A stretch of DNA of 64,000 nt from Orthonyx spaldingii (lineage: Eukaryota; Chordata; Aves; Passeriformes; Orthonychidae): assembly GCA_013397795.1 (NCBI GenBank), contig VZTJ01003242.1, positions 867,873 through 931,872 of the forward strand, in the 5' to 3' direction. The position numbers were made by a program, and so were the translations under genes. Below, in pieces: positions 27,666 to 38,614 of this stretch. The notes beneath the pieces were generated by a model, which saw nothing but the letters and a program-made list of their open reading frames with translations, was not told the origin of the DNA and did not search any database. Position 1 is the first letter of the stretch. Every line of letters starts with the position of its first letter.

Positions 27666-29935
27666 GGGGAATTCATACAGTTGACTGTCCTTATCCACTG
27701 AGGTGGTTTTATTGCAGTTGTGATGGGCAACTGGCAAGAAACGCAAAAGCTGTGTAGCTTTTCTTTGACTAATTGACATTGCAGGAAAGCTTTGGAGAAT
27801 ATAAACTTTCTTTATGTTTTTTTTATCCAAACTAAGCATTGTATTGACAACTTGAATGTTTTGAATGGATGTTAGTTAACTACCACAGCCGTGAGTCGAC
27901 AGAAACCTGTTTCCTTTAACAAAGAAACTTTAAAAGACCCTTAGTGCATCTTATTGCCTAAAAGAAACATCTACATCATTTCTAAGCCATTTATCAAACA
28001 GGCATCTGAATGCTGGCCACAGTTAAGTGAGCTACATAAAAAATGTTAGACTGTGATTATACTCATTCCATGACAGCAAGCCTGTTTATTAATATGGGGT
28101 TTTTAAATGCCACTCCACAAGTTAAAAGCTTTATGCACATTAAAATACAGCACATATTTCTACACTGGATTTCAACATATATTATTCAGCACTTGTTACC
28201 TAATAAAGCTTTACTTCTTTCTTCAGTTAACGCCTTATTCTCTGTAACTACAGATTTTTGGGTTTTGGGGAATAAGAGAAAGAATGACAAATCGTAAGAT
28301 ATCTTAATACTACTTTATGAAACATTTTAACAATACTTTCTCTGCTATAAGGGCCTCATAAAAAGAAAAATTCTCTGTTTCATTGGTAAAATCTTGAACA
28401 ACATTCAGTTTAATATTTTAAAGAATGCAATTCTTTTTTTTTCTTTTTCTCTCTTCTTCTCATTTTTAGTTCTTGAATTTATGATAATCAGCTCTGTTTC
28501 TTTCTTTATATTTGTGTTCTATTTTTGTAAGGGATGCTGTCTTGGAGCACTGATGTTCAAAACTGAAGGGTGCCAGACCCAAATCCCACGCTGTGTGGTA
28601 GTCTGAAAGATTATCGTCCCCATTACAGTGATTAAATTAGACCAGACAGTACCACAGCCCCTGATGTGCATGCAGTTAATACTTTGAAAGGACAGAAACT
28701 GTTCCCAACAGCTTCAAAATTGTCCAGCACAGCGTAGCTGCTGTGTGGGCTTTTATCCTCCTACAGATAACGTCAAGCATATCTACTGCTGTGTGCATTC
28801 TGCAGCCTTGATAAGAGGAAGAAGAAAACTTTTCAGGCCTACAAGACATAGCTAAAACTAGAGCTTTCTTTCTGGCAGATTTTCGGGATTAAAATAGGTT
28901 TTTGTTAGTTTTATAGATATTGAGGCCATAAAAGCATTTGGATTCTGGTTTTTGTGGAGTTCCTACTAAAAAGGTCTATGCAGCTGTAATGCATTTAATA
29001 ATTACAGTAGTCTCAAATAACTTGAAATACATCCACAGTATACAGTGACCTTAGAGATAGGTCAGATAATTACTGTGCAGTGACAGAGAAAACTTCAGAC
29101 AGTAAAGTTGTTGTCTTTACTGTTAGCAGTGATAATGCAGCACATTTAAGTTACGTAACAGATTTATATGTCAAATTAATCTTTTCCTCAGCACAATTCT
29201 AGGAAAGCACCTTTGTTTCTATGTACCCTCTAAAGTACATCCCTCTGTGAATCACCAGTCCATGTTATTATTAGTCTTCTGCATTTACTGTGTAACATTA
29301 TGGAAGGTGGCTTAGGCAAAGTGACCTGAAGCACTGCATTATATTTCATGGACTTGAAAACACCACTGGAGGCAGAGGAAGGAAGCAATCTATTGTAATT
29401 GCCCACCTATGCTTTTTTCATTTTTATTTTGTTTTGCTTTGCTTTATTGGCTTGGTTTGGGGTTTTTTAACGTAGTTTTCTTCTAAGTAGATGAAGGCAC
29501 TTGGACAGGTTATGTACTCTCAAACACATGAAGAGAGTGTAATCGCAAGAGAAATATCCATATTAGGAGGCTGAAATCCACAACCTGTCTTGTGACTGAT
29601 GGTTTGTCTTGATCATATGTTTTCTTTGGCAGTGAAGGCAACTTTAGTGCCCATGTTCCCAACAATCTTCCCAAAAATTAGGTGTATCTGTTTGAGGAGA
29701 TTTGAAAGGTTTGGGGAAATTCTTTGTTGTTGTTTTGGGATTTTTTTTTTTAACCTGCAAGGCTTCAGGAACTTGCTTGAGAACCTGGCACCCCAGTCTG
29801 CAGTAGCAGAGCTGAGGGTGGTAAAAGTTGAACAGAGAGGTGGGAGATGATAGAAATGGTCAAGGGAAGAAGGGATCTTAGCTGAGTAACATAAACGTGT
29901 AGTTACACCAGGAGTTTATGGGCTCATTTTTGGCA
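27666..29935. other. non-coding sequence
   Basis: AT-rich unique sequence with a T/G-rich low-complexity tract at 29413-29468. I see no gene or recognised repeat. Confidence 0.5.
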
Positions 29936-30430
29936 TCCAGTGCTTGGCCCTGAAGGTATCATCAGGCTCTGCAAGCTCTTCTCACCCAGTCACTCCCTAC
30001 CTGCCCTCAAATCCAGTGCTAGCATGGCACAGCCACCCTGGGGCCAGGAACCAGGGACCAGGATACTGTGAGAGCGCTATACAGGATGAGCTGCTGGTCC
30101 CCACTCCTCCCTTCTTGCTCCAGAGCTGCATTTACACTTAGGTCCTTGCCTGAGCTACTTGTCAATGTGTCTGCACTGGCCATGCACCTTGCTGGTCCTG
30201 ATCTTGATGTAATTCCAAGTTGTCCCTGGACCTGTCCCATCCCTATGGACCCACACAGTGATCTGGACTGTGATTGACCCTAGTACTATCATACTAGTAC
30301 CCTAGTACAAGGGGGTTCATCCTGTGTGTGTGAGGACACTGCCATGCTGGCCACACTGTCACCCACACACAGCTCTCCACCGCTTCTGGTGCACCTGGCG
30401 CCGCTGTTCCCTGACATCCTGTTTCCCAAC
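29936..30430. other. GC-rich island of unknown nature
   Basis: About 500 bp markedly richer in G and C than its surroundings, with a few CpG (for example GAGAGCGCT near 30070 and CTGGCGCCGCTG near 30400). A cluster of CTAGTAC words lies at 30278-30308, and the repeated CCCTAGTAC at 30278 and 30300 may be a small duplication. Overlapping open frames on both strands have no recognisable domain. It may be an old transposable-element copy, a non-coding exon or a regulatory element. Confidence 0.35.
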
Positions 30431-32022
30431 AGCTTCAACAGATCTAAGTTATGTCTGCTGAAGGACTCTTCTTGTCTGTGCAGTCCTCTCCTTTAACCAC
30501 AAGCTGTGGTACTTTTCTGTTATACAGCCCCTCATCCAGGTACTAAGGCAGCTCCAATAATTCACTGGATTTATTGTTTTGTTTTCTTTTAGTTTGGCTT
30601 GGTTTGGTAGAATCAGTTGTTTAATCCTGATTTTGGTGTGAGGGACAAGATAAAAAGGAGTTGTTAAGGTCAGCAAGTCACTTCTTAGATCCCCTTAGTT
30701 GCAGTGAGAACCTTCATTCAAGGCTGAGTGAGAGATCCTATGCAGGTATGAAAATTTTTTAGTCACTAACCCAGCTTAGTCCTTAATCACAGAAATGAAC
30801 TGAAGGAAGACTGACTGAATTTATCAACTGATTATTAAGGCACTTCTGTTCAAATTAGTATTTCATTAGTTATTCAAAATAGATCAGCTGCAACAAGAGC
30901 TCATAAACTAAATCTGTAGTACACCTAGGTAGAAGGTTAAGGCAGTAATACATAAGCAAAGAAGGCTGAATTAATAAATGCTTCTGAAGAGAGAGAGTCT
31001 TTTAAATTAAAAGTAAACATTATTTTCTCATTTTTTCTGCCAAAACTCTAACTAAACTTGATCCAGACTCATAAACTATTCCAGTCAAACTTGAAATTAT
31101 ATTATGCAGCAAGTAAAAAATCATTCTTTTTCTTTTCCTCTGTATTTTCAAGATTTCAGTGCTGCTGAAATAATCCTTCAGAGATACACCCCCCCATTAG
31201 TGAGACTTTCTTCTCCAGCAATAGCTGCAGGTGGCAGCTGTGTTAAACCATTGGCAAGGACTTTGGTGCTTGATTTCTTCTCAAGTAAGCTGAGGAAGTT
31301 ATTTCCCCAGCCTCTATCCCCAGCCTCCCCTGCAAAATATTACTACAGAGGCAGCAGAGCAAGTAGTCTGTCTCCTCCTGAAAGTAGGTCTACTCATAAC
31401 CAAGGCAAGCAATTTAACCTATCACATATTGCTGTTTTAAACTTCAATCACCAAGCAAACATATCCCTTGATGAACTCAGGCAGTAACTTTAGCTGGAGC
31501 TGGTAACTGGCTTTATAATCTTTCCAGTCACTGTTCCCAAGTCCAGCACAAGTTCTGTAGGTAGGGTAGGATAATTTCACATCATCAGGTAAGCTAGTTA
31601 AAAGAAGTTAATGTTCTTCATGTGAGACAGACACTAATCATTTGTCTACTCCTAGCTAGTTTTCAGTGGTGTTAGCTGTTTTTATTTTACATGGCAAGGA
31701 CTTGGGACCTTCCCAGCCCTTGTGGGCAACCACCAGACTTTCAGCTGAGGTTTCTGAACAGCATAAACCAGAGCAGACAATTATCTTCTACTTTCTGATG
31801 TGTCGGGACTGCTTCTTGAATGACTGGAGAATAAGCCAGTTCAGAGAGCCAAACCAGCCCTTTAAAAAGATTTTGAAAAATACATTTGGAAGGATTTTTC
31901 TCTCTGAACTGTTTCATCCTGAAGTGCTCACAGGTGCTGGAGCCAGTGCAAGAAAAGGAATGGAAATATCTTTCAGGGGTTACCAATAAAGGCAGAACCA
32001 TGGACGTGCTGACTTAGACTGA
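30431..32022. other. non-coding sequence
   Basis: Unique sequence with a T/G-rich patch at 30576-30606. The plus-strand open frames at 31104-31487 and 31666-31989 show no domain and are not supported. Confidence 0.45.
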
Positions 32023-32068
32023 CTGAAATTGTCACAGGACTGTCCCCTCTGGGGACAGCAATTTCCAG
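32023..32068. other. imperfect inverted repeat (hairpin)
   Basis: The inner stem CTGTCCCC (32040-32047) pairs perfectly with GGGGACAG (32051-32058) around a TCT loop. The outer arm GAAATTG (32025-32031) pairs perfectly with CAATTTC (32059-32065). An 8-nt one-sided bulge (32032-32039) separates the two stems. With one bulged C, the CT at 32023-32024 can also pair with the AG at 32067-32068. Together these give about 17 base pairs. Function is unknown; it may be a structured RNA, a remnant of a palindromic transposon end or chance. Confidence 0.6.
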
Positions 32069-32432
32069 CTGCAGGCACTAGTCTCTTAAAAAAACAGTAG
32101 TTCAGTCACTTGTGATTCTGTGACCATAACCTGAGGTTAATGGCTGACATTAACTGAGTCATGGTTAATGTCATAACATAGCTGGCATTCAGGCTAAATG
32201 ACAGCAATTTTAGGCAATGTGTGTTTGAGGCAAGTAAACATTTCCAGTCCAGGTCTCGATTAAGTTTCTTGTTTAGTAGCCATGACAAAACACCCTCACA
32301 TATTTATTAATGAGGCTGATGGATATGAGCACTAATGAAAATGGACAGGTAGGTAATGAGGGAGGTACAGTCAGAACATAGGATTAAAGTCAGGTACAAT
32401 TAAAGTTCAGCTCCCTAGTCAAACACAAGCTC

Positions 32433-32533
32433 CTTTGGGGCCCTAAGTAAATCATTTATGCACAGCCTCTCAGTTTTTAAAGAGAGGATAATAATATTCA
32501 TTATCTTCACACATACATCTTGAGAGTATGAGC
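32433..32533 (+). mobile_element. MIR-like SINE remnant
   Basis: GGGGCCCTAAGTAAATCATTTATGCACAGCCTCTCAGTTTTTAAAGAG followed by GAGGATAATAATATTCATTATCTTCACA and TTGAGAGTATGAG follows the MIR core word order (GGGCAAGTCACTTAACCTCTC, CAGTTTCCTCATCTGTAAAATG, GGATAATAATA, TTGTGAGGATTAAATGAG). It is in plus orientation and diverged. The consensus comparison is from memory, so the ends are approximate. Confidence 0.55.
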
Positions 32534-34263
32534 AGTTTTGCTGTAATTTTTTCCTTAATTCTCAGAAGTGCCCAGTAGATTACCAATATCATGATTACAA
32601 TACTGGGCAGACCTGGAGACAAACAAATGCTGCATAAGTTTTCTTCACAGAGCTCTACTAATGTATTGTAGATATCTTTAGCCCTTATCAGTTATGCTGT
32701 TCCACTCTAAGCTTAAGACAAGCTGCCAGGAAAATATCTGCTACCTGTAGGAGTGATGCCACATCATGATACAATCTGTACCTCTCTAATGCAGAGCTGC
32801 CTTTAAAGACCACATCTCTGGGAGTAACTTGAAAGACTCAGCAGGCAATGGAAGCACAAATGTCAGCTATCCAGCAAAGGAGAAAGCAAAATACCTCTCC
32901 TACCAAAGGTTGTAAAATAGAACCAAACAATGCAGACAAATTGCAGGATAAGGAGAGAAGGGAGGGAGTTAGTGAGAGGGAGTGAAACCACTACATCAAG
33001 CCATCTGGATTAAAACCAGATCCATCATTCTAAATTGGTGCTTGAGTGTTGAGCAAATGAGCTAGAGGAAGAAGAAAAACTGTGTGTTTGTATAGCTGCA
33101 TCATAGGGCAGCAAGGAAGTGCTGGTTTACATTCTATGCACAGGAAAGTCTGTGCACAATCTATTATCTCTGGCTGATATTATGAAGCTGTTACTAAGAA
33201 GTGAAGTGTATTTTAGGATATCCCCATGCACATGCACTGCTGACCAAAGTCTGCATTACAACCTATCCAGAACTTAGGCAGCAGTTAGTAATTAGATCTT
33301 AATGGTTATCTGCTGAGATGAAAACACCTGGGACAGAAGAAACTGAAGTTTAAGAGGCTCACCACTCCATAGAAAGAGAGTTTGGAGCCAGGAAGAGTTA
33401 CCACAGGCAAAATCAAGATATGGAAGGCAGGGATAAAAAAAAAATTAAAAAAAAAATAAATAAATAGAAGCAGGGAGATAGTAAAGGAAATAAAGAAAGA
33501 AGATCCCTGGGGACAAGCCAAACAGGAGTTAACACATGAGCTGCAGAAGCAGCTTAGGCTGTCACAGAATGAAAAGAAACTCACACTGGGAATATAAAGA
33601 GGAGTTGTTATTTTAGGCAGGTTTGAAGATTTTCTTGCTCTATTTAGCAGAGAATAAAGATAATTTGTTTACAGCATCACATGCACCTGAGAAATGAGTT
33701 GCAGCTCAGCATGTTCATGCTAGATAAAAATTGGGAAAGGGTAATCTGAAGTAAGGACAAATCTCAAGGACTAAAGTTAATCCTAGGACTATACAGATTT
33801 TGTTCAGATTTCAAGGCTTAAGGCACACATATTCTAGTGTCTGGCCAATGTCTAGCCAGGCAGCTTAGCCAGATCTAAGACATAGGGGCTACTTATACAT
33901 ATACATGCCTCAAACAACTGAGCTTGCACTTTGTCTTGGTATAGCATCTAGTGTAACAGAACTGCCCCTAGACCATATTTCACTGTGTACCAAAGTCTGT
34001 CCAGAAAACAGGTGAATCCATGTAGACAACAACCCGTTTCTCTTCTTTCGTAGCATTTTCTCCACAAGTAATCTGGCTTTTGGTGATAAACCTGCTGGTC
34101 ATCTTGTAAATGCAAAAAGTATCAAATACATTTCAAAAACTTGTTTTGTTACATCTGCAGCATTATTCCAAGTGGTGTGAAACTGCTATCAACTCAGGTC
34201 CTTAGACTCAACTATCTGTGAGAAGAGGTCCTGCAAATTCACAGCTCCAGGAACAACAGTAAA
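32534..34263. other. non-coding sequence
   Basis: Unique sequence with an A-rich low-complexity tract at 33435-33466 (A runs interrupted by T, then ATAA units). The minus-strand frame 33306-33584 is a shadow of that tract (Phe/Leu/Ser-rich). Confidence 0.5.
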
Positions 34264-34412
34264 ACCACAGAATCACAGCATAGCTGGGGTTGGAAGGGAC
34301 CTCTGGAGTTCATCTAGTCTAATCCCCCTGCCAAGGCAGGGTCACCTAAAGTACATTACACAGGAATGCATCCAGGTGGGTTTGGAATGTCTCCAGAGAG
34401 GGAGACTCCAAA
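34264..34412 (-). mobile_element. CR1 LINE, short 3' end, minus strand
   Basis: Read on the plus strand, CACAGAATCACAGCATAGCTGGGGTTGGAAGGGACCTCTGGAGTTCATCTAGTCTAATCCCCCTGCC, then CAAGGCAGGGTCACCTAAAGTACATTACACAGG and TCTCCAGAGAGGGAGACTCCA, is the reverse complement of an avian CR1 3' UTR. The octamer tail is at the left. Its internal words (GGGTCACCTAAAGTA and TCCAGAGAGGGAGACTC) differ from the 27 kb and 41 kb copies, so it belongs to a different CR1 subfamily. It is a severely 5'-truncated, dead copy. Confidence 0.92.
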
Positions 34413-37400
34413 AATGAGAGGGAAGATGCTATTTAAAAGCACCTCACTCATCAGTCATGCCAGTATAAGACTGGAGAGGGATGTGGAGGTAAAGTTTTAC
34501 CCACAAGGATATACTTACCTTTGGGAAATGGAATAATTATTGCTATTTGCTCTTTTATCCTTCAGATTTTTTACTTTACAGTCAATTCTGGTTGAAATTG
34601 TCAGCAGGTTTGAAAATCTGACAGAACACTAGTACACACTGCAGCCATGTAACCTGTATTGCCTTAGAAATCTGGATACAAATACCTTGAAATTACCTTC
34701 TCAAGGATGTCCATAGAATCCTAATTCATATTCTTTCTTCAGTTAGACCTGTATCAAAATCATCTGATATATAGTAAAGGTTTCCATTTTGCTCATTGTT
34801 TTAGTTTCTATTTCACTTAATGTACTAAGCAAAAGGAAAGCTCAGTCCACTTATAGCAGAAGTTGAAAAACAGCAGGTGTTTCACCATCTTTGATAGTGC
34901 TCAAACTTGCTTAAAGAAGAAACAGTTAATGTCATATCCCAGACTAATCCTGCATTCTCAGGAAAACCCTCTGTTTGGTGATTTTCAGAGATGCTAAAAG
35001 GAAAAAAATTACTTTATATTTTGAGCAAGTCGGTTTTTCACTTAAAAATCCATTACTTCTTTCAGAAAGCAGCTCTTAAAATCAAAAGAAAAATCAGCTT
35101 CTAAAATCAAATTGAAGACAGACCCTGCTTCTGAACCTGTCAGCCTGCAATATCTCATAACTGAAAATCCTTGCAGCCCCAGAGTCATCATATCATTCTA
35201 GGCTGATTCCCTCCGGAAGCAAGGCTTGAACAGTTCTACTGTGTACAAGTGTGTATATACACATTTGAATCCTCTGGCTCACCTCAACTGTGAAGAAAGG
35301 TAGAAAGCTCGAAGATAATTTTCTACAAGTTTCTCATAAACTGGCAGCAGCAAGAAATTCCCTGCATGCTCTGGCGGATCCAAGGGACCACTCGCCACAC
35401 GAAAGCTCATTTTATCAGACTTCAAGTAATCCACACTGCAGGATCACTGCAGCAAAGATCCCAATCAGAGCTCATGAATAACTAGAAGAAACAAAATCAT
35501 TAGCAAAAAGTCCAGTACTCTCAGTATAACTTACTAAAAATCAAACAGCTCCATAAATATACAAACAGTCTGAGCATCCTCTGCTTCCTTTCCCATTGTA
35601 GGTTGGAGTATTGCCAGATGAAAAAAAAAGATGAAGACCAAAAAAACAATATAATAACTTCAAGCAGGTTCTACGTTTGTACTTTTGTGATTTGAAACAG
35701 TGTGGTGCTCCCAAATGTAAATAAACATATTTTTAGCACTATATACTTTATTTCCTTCCTCCCAAATGGGATATAACAGTAAATGGTCAGAGTCTATAAA
35801 GTACATGCAAACTTTGGAGCCATAGGGAAGAGCATGGGGCTACTGGAAACTGCTGGTCAAATTACTTTGTTCAGAAAAATACATCCCAGACAGATGCATG
35901 ACTCATATCCACTGCCATCTGTTACACGGAAATAAGCCATCTTTGCCTCATTAAGGTAGAAATGATCCTCTTTTGTAGTCAAAGATGACCTACTGACCTG
36001 GACCCCAAGAGCTCAGATCAAGCAGGTTGGGACAGTTGATGGTATTAGGACCATTTCCTTGCCGCTCTCAAAAATTATAATTTAACCAAATTTCCTCCCT
36101 CTCTTTCTGAAATAACTCCTCCAGGTCACAGTATTAGGATTCATTACCCTCGCTTCTGTCCTTGGTTGAAGGCAACTAAATGGCATAAACTGTAGGAGAG
36201 CATCCATAATCATAATAAATCCTCCTCTCTCCCAGAGCCTGGTGAAAATCCCCTGGATATGGGAGTGATGTGAGGTGTGATTCACAACATCTGTGAGGCA
36301 TAAAGACCAACTCTGTGGGTATTTCCAAAGTGTCAGGATCCAGACAGCAGGGAAAACTCTGTCAGGCCCCATGAGGAACAAAGCCAGAGGATCATCTGCT
36401 TTGCCGCTCTCAGCCAAATTGGGGACTTCCAGGTGCTCCCTGCTGCTATAGAGCCACAGCAGTGCTGGTGAAGGGGTCCTGCCAAATGTGTGCCACCTGT
36501 GAGAACCACTGACCATACAGTGTTGGAGGCCATGGGCTGACAGCACAGAGATGGCTTTTGCATTCAAGAATTCAAATTCAGACTCCAATAAAGGCACATT
36601 GTGCTTGCAGTCTGTGTGGGTGCAGGATAATTTTGTATGTGTGAGCACAAACTATGAAGGGTTGTATTCCTTGACCTTCCTTAGTCCCAGCACTGTGTTA
36701 TCATTCGGGGAAAAAAAAAATGTAATGCAAGAAGAGTGATCTTGAATGCACATATCCAGCAAAAGAGCTGACAGCAGCTGAATGCTTGTAGTACTACAAA
36801 ACAGTCACATACATGCAGAAGGACAAAGTTAAGGTTTTTATTCCAGAATTTCCAGTTGGTTTACAGTCTACTTTCCTTTTGGTTGCGGCCTCCAGTTCTG
36901 AGCACAGAATGCAGGCTGAAATACTAGAAAACACAATGGCTGAGCTGGGACTATCTCAAAATTATGGACTTTTCTACCATCACAGGTACAGCATCCAGTT
37001 TTCATAACATCAAATGGCTTCAGAAAAGGAATATACATTCTGTTGTTGCAAATTCTGCCAAGATTACCTCCCCCTGAAGATCAATTTCATGGCCATGGCC
37101 ACACTACAAAGAAGATACCTCCTGTCTTATTCCCAAATAAAACAATAGAGACATTATAAATGAAAGGTATCCAAGCTTTACAACTTATGGCAATTTAAAT
37201 GCTGAAATATGAATCTTCCTTCTTTTCTCTAAGACTGGTGAATCATGAGACCAAAACATTTCTCTCATTCCCTGCCCTTATCAACCACCATCTCAGGAAA
37301 AAAATGGTTTATATCTGCGTTTTACAAAACACCTGAGCTGTGCTGGAGTGTGTCTGACTTGATACAAACAAGCAAGCACAGCATGGTGCCTACTTCCTAG

Positions 37401-38537
37401 CAGTGTACAGCCTAATTAGATGGAAACCCAGAAGTTCCTGTCAGCTCCTGCACCAGGGAAACTTCTTTCTAGCTCTCCACAAAGCAACAGCATTCCTGCA
37501 CATCACAAAAGCAATGAATTAGGATCTTCATAAGTATGGGAAGAATTGGCTAAAATTGTTTTGAAAGCTCAGTATTGCATGCCAAAATATTGAATATAGC
37601 AGGACCAGCAATGTTGGTGAGGGTTTTGGGACTTTCACCTTCCCTAGACTGGAATTTGGAAAAAAAATGGGATGCGAATATCCCAGAAAAGCATGGGTAT
37701 ATTTTAAAGTGAAAGCCCTACAAAAATGTTTGAAGAACTTCCATGGACAGTTTCGCTTTTCCTTTACTGTCCATCAGACTTTTGCCAGTATTGGGTGTCA
37801 GAAGGTGAAGAGAAGAGATAGATGAATAAAGTAGCATTGTGGAAAATGTATTTATTTGTTTTGTTTTACAAAGTTGTAATCTTGTTGTTAGAATTGACAT
37901 AATTTTAATTAGGCATAGAGAAGTCAAAAGTTGGCTCCCAGCTGTGCCTGTGTGCTTGCAGGGACATGCTCTACCTGCTAACCGTGGGGGATTTGCACAT
38001 GTGTGTGTTTAGAAATGATCTGCAACCATTTTGAAGCCTTCTTTCTCAAGTCTGATATCCCTGCAACGATATCCAAAACAGAGGTTGAGTTAGCCTGAGC
38101 GTGGCAGGACATGTCAGTGAGATGGATGAAAGCTATCTTGGCTTAGATGAAAAATCCATGCCCGATATCAGGACGAGACTTTTTTATGAACTCCTATACT
38201 GATTGCTGATACCAATTCTAATAGTCTTTTTCACTATTATTTTCCTTATTAGAAAAGCTCTCATTTTCTTCATCCTGTAGTTTTTTGGGTTCACTGTTCC
38301 AGTGCTGAGCTTTTTTCTTCCATGTAGGCATAAATTGTTGCTGGCTGACTGCAGTCACATCTCTAAAGCTCACTTCTGCAACAGCAGAAAGAGCTAACAG
38401 CTCTGAATACCTGATGTTCACGGGGTTTAGGTCTAAACTGGTTTTCTGCCCCTTTAGGCACAAACATTTGAAACATTTGTTCCTAAGAATGTCCTTCTAG
38501 TTGAATGATTTTAATCATAGAGTTTGGAGTAGGGTTC
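34413..38537. other. non-coding sequence
   Basis: Unique sequence. The longest frame is the minus-strand one at 36082-36648, listed separately. I see no recognised repeat, promoter or gene. Confidence 0.5.
36082..36648 (-). other. long open frame, no recognised family
   Basis: This is the longest non-repetitive frame in the window, at 188 codons, but it starts at GTG; the first in-frame ATG lies about 64 codons in. The predicted product has no signal peptide, repeats, zinc-finger spacing or other motif that I recognise. An overlapping 76-codon frame on the same strand shows that this stretch is simply stop-poor, with more G and C than its flanks. It could be chance, an old eroded retrocopy or a non-coding exon. 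Confidence 0.1.
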
Positions 38538-38567
38538 TTTTTTTTTCTTCTTTTTTTTCCTTTTTTT

Positions 38568-38599
<32 letters not shown>

Positions 38600-38614
38600 C
38601 CTTTTTGTTTTTTT
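38538..38614 (+). repeat. T-rich homopolymer tract
   Basis: About 77 bp of almost pure T with a few C and a G, followed by TTTTATTG and then a TGTGCGTGTGTGTG patch at 38629-38643. Read on the minus strand, AATAAA lies immediately upstream of the A-rich tract, an arrangement like a retrocopy tail. Homopolymers of this size are also error-prone in assemblies. Confidence 0.9.

Noticed and set aside
30278..30308. CTAGTAC repeats as a target-site duplication around an insertion
   Set aside because: The copies are only 22 bp apart and enclose no recognisable element.
36082..36648. Longest non-repeat frame as a protein gene
   Set aside because: It starts at GTG, has no recognisable domain, and overlaps another frame on the same strand. 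There is no promoter or splice context.
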